Part shown: in pieces, positions 7,206 to 9,264 of the stretch
How the letters are laid out: each line of letters begins with the position of its first letter
Numbering within the stretch: position 1 is the first letter of the stretch
NCBI GenBank assembly: GCA_001803705.1
Contig: MHDY01000002.1
Span: forward strand, 1 to 9,264
Source of the DNA: Nitrospirae bacterium GWC2_56_14
GTDB lineage: Bacteria; Nitrospirota; UBA9217
Reading direction: 5' to 3'
DNA: 9,264 bases
Translations under genes and position numbers: made by a program
Notes under the pieces: generated by a model
The model's database searches: none
What the model was told of the DNA's origin: nothing
Seen by the model: the letters and a program-made list of their open reading frames with translations, nothing else

Positions 7206-7394
7206 TGATTTTCATCACTCACTTTCAGAGTCGGTCAGCCGCTTCTTGGGAGCGGGATTGGCGACGGCTTGATTGACAGAAATTTTTCCTTTACCCTTCC
7301 TGATTATTCCACCATCAGCACATTTCCAACCAACGTGCTTATTTCCTTTTCGGAATGGTAGGGCGTGGATTTTTAGCAGATCAGAGGCGGCGGG
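7206..7394. other. Intergenic region, no gene seen
   Basis: Between the divergent exported-protein gene and the PEP-CTERM fragment. It should hold the promoter of the minus-strand gene, but no convincing -35/-10 pair was found. The first half is mixed, the middle AT-rich. The right end contains the left arm of the inverted repeat at 7377-7409. Confidence 0.6.
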
Positions 7395-7409
7395 ATGACC
7401 CCTGATCTG
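7377..7409. repeat. Inverted repeat, 11-bp arms with one mismatch
   Basis: Arms cagatcagagg (7377-7387) and cccctgatctg (7399-7409) pair with a single A-C mismatch around an 11-base loop. The ATG at 7395 sits in the loop. No T-run follows on either strand, so it is not an intrinsic terminator of the usual kind; it could be an operator or an RNA structure. Confidence 0.65.
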
Positions 7410-7580
7410 ATATCAAGCGAGGATCTTCGGCTTGACTGCATTTCCGCAACCGCAGCCGCACCCGTTCCCGAGCCTTCCACCTTACTGCTCCTCGGTGCGG
7501 GCTTTGCCGGCGCCGTAGCCATGAGACGGCGGTCCAAAAAAGACGTATCCCTGGTGCCAGAAACTGCTGTGGCGCTCTGA
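7395..7580 (+). pseudogene. PEP-CTERM sorting tail without a precursor body
   Basis: The 61-codon frame ends in a textbook PEP-CTERM signal: VPEPSTLLLLGAGFAGAVAM followed by the basic cluster RRRSKK. This tripartite tail (PEP box, single membrane helix, Arg cluster) is recognised by exosortase in bacteria that export matrix or surface proteins. What precedes it here (about 22 residues, MTPDLISSEDL...) has no signal peptide or passenger domain, and an in-frame TAG lies shortly upstream, so this is most likely the 3' remnant of a deleted or frameshifted PEP-CTERM gene. A 14-residue extension after the Arg cluster is longer than usual. A tiny intact gene is less likely because without an N-terminal signal peptide the tail could not be exported. 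The PEP-CTERM motif is certain by eye; the remnant status is inferred. Confidence 0.68.
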
Positions 7581-7644
7581 CGGGCTATTTAGCAAATTGT
7601 TATCCTTTTCAATATCACTCAAAGTCCTAGGTTACAAATTCTTC

Positions 7645-7669
7645 GGCAATGGCCCTAGTGGTCATTGCC
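7645..7669. repeat. Hairpin, 10-bp arms, 5-base loop
   Basis: Arms ggcaatggcc (7645-7654) and ggtcattgcc (7660-7669) pair throughout, with one G-U in RNA, around loop ctagt. It lies 65 bp past the PEP-CTERM fragment. No U-tract follows, so a classic intrinsic terminator is doubtful; a factor-assisted terminator, a binding site or a dispersed palindromic repeat are alternatives. Confidence 0.6.
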
Positions 7670-7721
7670 ATGTGACTTTCGATCCGCATATTCCTTCCCG
7701 ATCTGCCTGAAGCTGCCCGCA

Positions 7722-7749
7722 TTGTCATATTTCCAGGATCATTTATAGT
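7722..7749 (+). promoter_or_regulatory. Candidate sigma70 promoter upstream of the antiporter gene
   Basis: TTGTCA (7722-7727) and TATAGT (7744-7749) are separated by 16 bp, one or two mismatches from consensus at each box. Transcription would start near 7756, giving a leader of roughly 65 bases before the ATG at 7822. It is the best promoter-like pair in the 241-bp gap. Confidence 0.45.
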
Positions 7750-7821
7750 TTACAAGTGTGGCCCAGGCAGCATCAACGGTAGAATTGGCTTAATTTCAAT
7801 GTGGAAGGCACGGGGGTATTC

Positions 7822-9264
7822 ATGCTTGTCAGCATTGCGGCAGGTTATGTGGGAGCCCTCGCGGCTCCCTTGCTGTATCGTGCCGCGCCGTGGGCAGCAG
7901 CACCAATTTGTACGGGGCTCCCCCTGGTCTTGTTCCTGTACTTTCTTTCCCTTGCCGGACCTGCAGGAAACGGCGGCATTGCGAGCACCTTTTCGTGGGT
8001 GCCCTCCCTGGGGGTCAACGTTTCCTTCAGGCTTGACGGGCTCAGCCTTCTGTTCTCACTGGTAATCACCGGCATCGGATCCCTGGTTGTTTTCTATTCA
8101 TCGGCCTACCTCAAGGACCACCATCAACTGGGCCGGATGTACGCGCTCATCCTGGCATTCATGGCGTCGATGCTCGGTCTCGTGCTGGCGGAGAACCTGG
8201 TAGTGCTGTATGTCTTCTGGGAACTGACCAGCATCACGTCCTACCTGCTTATCGGGTTCAACCACAAAGAAGACAAGAGCCGGCAGGCGGCTCTGGAGGC
8301 GTTGCTGGTAACCGGCGCCGGAGGGCTGGCGCTGCTTGCCGGGATCTTGATCCTCGGTTTCATCGGTGGATCCCTGGAAATCACGCAGCTCATGCAGCAG
8401 AAAGAGGCGCTGCTGCAGAACCCACTGTACTTCCCGGCCCTGCTGCTTGTGCTCGCGGGGGCTTTCACCAAATCCGCCCAATTCCCGTTTCATTTCTGGC
8501 TGCCCTCTGCCATGGCGGCACCCACCCCGGTCAGCACCTACCTTCATTCGGCAGCGATGGTGAAGGCAGGTATCTACCTGCTGGCGCGGCTTGCTCCGGT
8601 GCTCGGCGGAAGCGAAGCGTGGCACTATTCCATAGCTGCCGTCGGATTAACGACGATGCTGGCGGGAGCGGTGATGTCCATCCCCCAGGAGGACCTGAAG
8701 CGCATTCTCGCCTATACGACCGTCAGCGCCCTCGGCACTCTCATGTTGCTGATCGGTATCGGCACTGAAGCGGCGATGCAGGCCTTTGCCGTCTACCTCC
8801 TTGTCCACGTGCTTTACAAGGCCTCGCTTTTTCTTGTAGCAGGGGCAGTTGACCATGCTGCCGGCACACGGGAACTGAGCCGCCTTGGGGGACTGAGAAA
8901 GGTCCTTCCCCTTGTAAGCGTCGCAGCCGTATTGGCGGCGATGTCGATGGCAGGGATGCCTCCTTCCTTCGGTTATATAGGGAAGGAACTCCTCTACGAA
9001 GCGAAGCTGCACACCCCCGAAGCTGCGTGGCTGGTGACCGCTGCGGGAGTTTCGGCCAACATCGTCATGGTCGCGGCAGCCGCAATGGTCGGATTCGCAC
9101 CTTTTTTCCGGACAGGCGACCTTCCCCGCAAGCCTCATCCGGTTTCCTGGAAGCTTTGGCTGGGGCCGCTCATCCCGGCCGCTGCCGGCTTGATCATCGG
9201 CCTGTTTCCCGGACTGGTGGCGGAACCCTTTATCCGGCCTGCTGTCGCGGCAGTAACCACGTTG
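7822..9264 (+). CDS. mrpA: MrpA/NuoL-family cation:proton antiporter subunit A, 3' truncated
   Basis: Inner-membrane proton-translocating subunit; in Mrp complexes it helps exchange Na+ (or K+) for H+ and supports pH and salt homeostasis. 481 codons are present, open to the window edge; full MrpA is usually longer, near 750-1000 aa. Almost wholly hydrophobic with many transmembrane helices. Family landmarks: FRLDGLSLLFSLVITGIGSL near residue 76, VFWELTSITSYLLIGF (with the conserved Glu), FTKSAQFPFHFWLPSAMAAP (conserved Lys), PVSTYLHSAAMVKAGIYLLA (His and Lys), DLKRILAYTTVSALG and HVLYKASLFLVAGAVDH. The TYLHSAAMVKAG and GAVDHAAGTRELSRLGGL blocks look more like MrpA than NuoL, but a hydrogenase-linked antiporter subunit is not excluded. 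ATG 7822 was chosen for the GGGGGT shortly upstream; an in-frame GTG at 7801 is possible, and TAG 7780 closes the frame further up. The other mrp genes would be expected downstream. Confidence 0.9.
   Translation, partial: MLVSIAAGYVGALAAPLLYRAAPWAAAPICTGLPLVLFLYFLSLAGPAGNGGIASTFSWVPSLGVNVSFRLDGLSLLFSLVITGIGSLVVFYSSAYLKDHHQLGRMYALILAFMASMLGLVLAENLVVLYVFWELTSITSYLLIGFNHKEDKSRQAALEALLVTGAGGLALLAGILILGFIGGSLEITQLMQQKEALLQNPLYFPALLLVLAGAFTKSAQFPFHFWLPSAMAAPTPVSTYLHSAAMVKAGIYLLARLAPVLGGSEAWHYSIAAVGLTTMLAGAVMSIPQEDLKRILAYTTVSALGTLMLLIGIGTEAAMQAFAVYLLVHVLYKASLFLVAGAVDHAAGTRELSRLGGLRKVLPLVSVAAVLAAMSMAGMPPSFGYIGKELLYEAKLHTPEAAWLVTAAGVSANIVMVAAAAMVGFAPFFRTGDLPRKPHPVSWKLWLGPLIPAAAGLIIGLFPGLVAEPFIRPAVAAVTTL

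Noticed and set aside
7801..7824. Sigma54-like GGCACG near the antiporter start
   Set aside because: No TTGC element at the needed spacing, and the site overlaps the ribosome binding region.
8098..9138. Minus-strand open frames opposite the antiporter gene (175 and 163 codons)
   Set aside because: His/Gln/Arg-rich translations with no domain; the plus frame is an obvious multi-pass MrpA/NuoL protein.
1..9264. CRISPR array, tRNA or rRNA genes, or transposase genes
   Set aside because: No regularly spaced identical repeats outside the coding heptads, no tRNA-like cloverleaf and no transposase motifs were seen.

Overview
The window (GC-rich) looks like chromosomal DNA of a free-living Gram-negative bacterium with an elaborate signalling repertoire. 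A CheB/CheR/PAS fusion, a KaiC-type ATPase coupled to a GGDEF/EAL protein, a PEP-CTERM sorting tail and an Mrp-type antiporter subunit together would suit a Geobacter-like member of the Desulfuromonadia or a betaproteobacterium. No rRNA or marker gene fixes the taxonomy, so this is inference.

Layout. (1) 1-2075, plus: the 3' part of a CheB-CheR-coiled coil-PAS fusion; the last CheB residues are readable at the left edge and the methylesterase body lies outside. (2) 2076-2279: a short non-coding gap holding a decayed piece of a histidine kinase ATPase domain (DTGxG-like and GxGIGL boxes). (3) 2280-6141, minus: a tightly coupled three-gene operon, transcribed right to left: an unrecognised ~147-aa helical protein, a double-domain KaiC-like ATPase, and a GGDEF-EAL protein preceded by a long run of heptad repeats. 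The genes overlap by 4 nt (ATGA) and 1 nt (TAATG). (4) 6282-7205, minus: an exported START/SRPBCC-like protein of unknown role. (5) 7206-7821: a gene-poor stretch with an orphan PEP-CTERM tail, two good inverted repeats and a candidate sigma70 promoter. (6) 7822-9264, plus: the first 481 codons of an MrpA/NuoL-family antiporter subunit, cut by the right edge.

How it may work together. The minus-strand operon is the most interesting unit. Its KaiC-like protein keeps two Walker A P-loops but, by remembered alignment, has lost the Ser/Thr autophosphorylation pair and one glutamate of each catalytic pair. It is translationally coupled to a c-di-GMP enzyme with intact GGDEF, I-site and EAL residues. 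This fits a non-clock KaiC-family switch that controls c-di-GMP turnover, perhaps with the small first protein as partner. The CheB/CheR fusion converges on this operon but is not transcriptionally linked to it.
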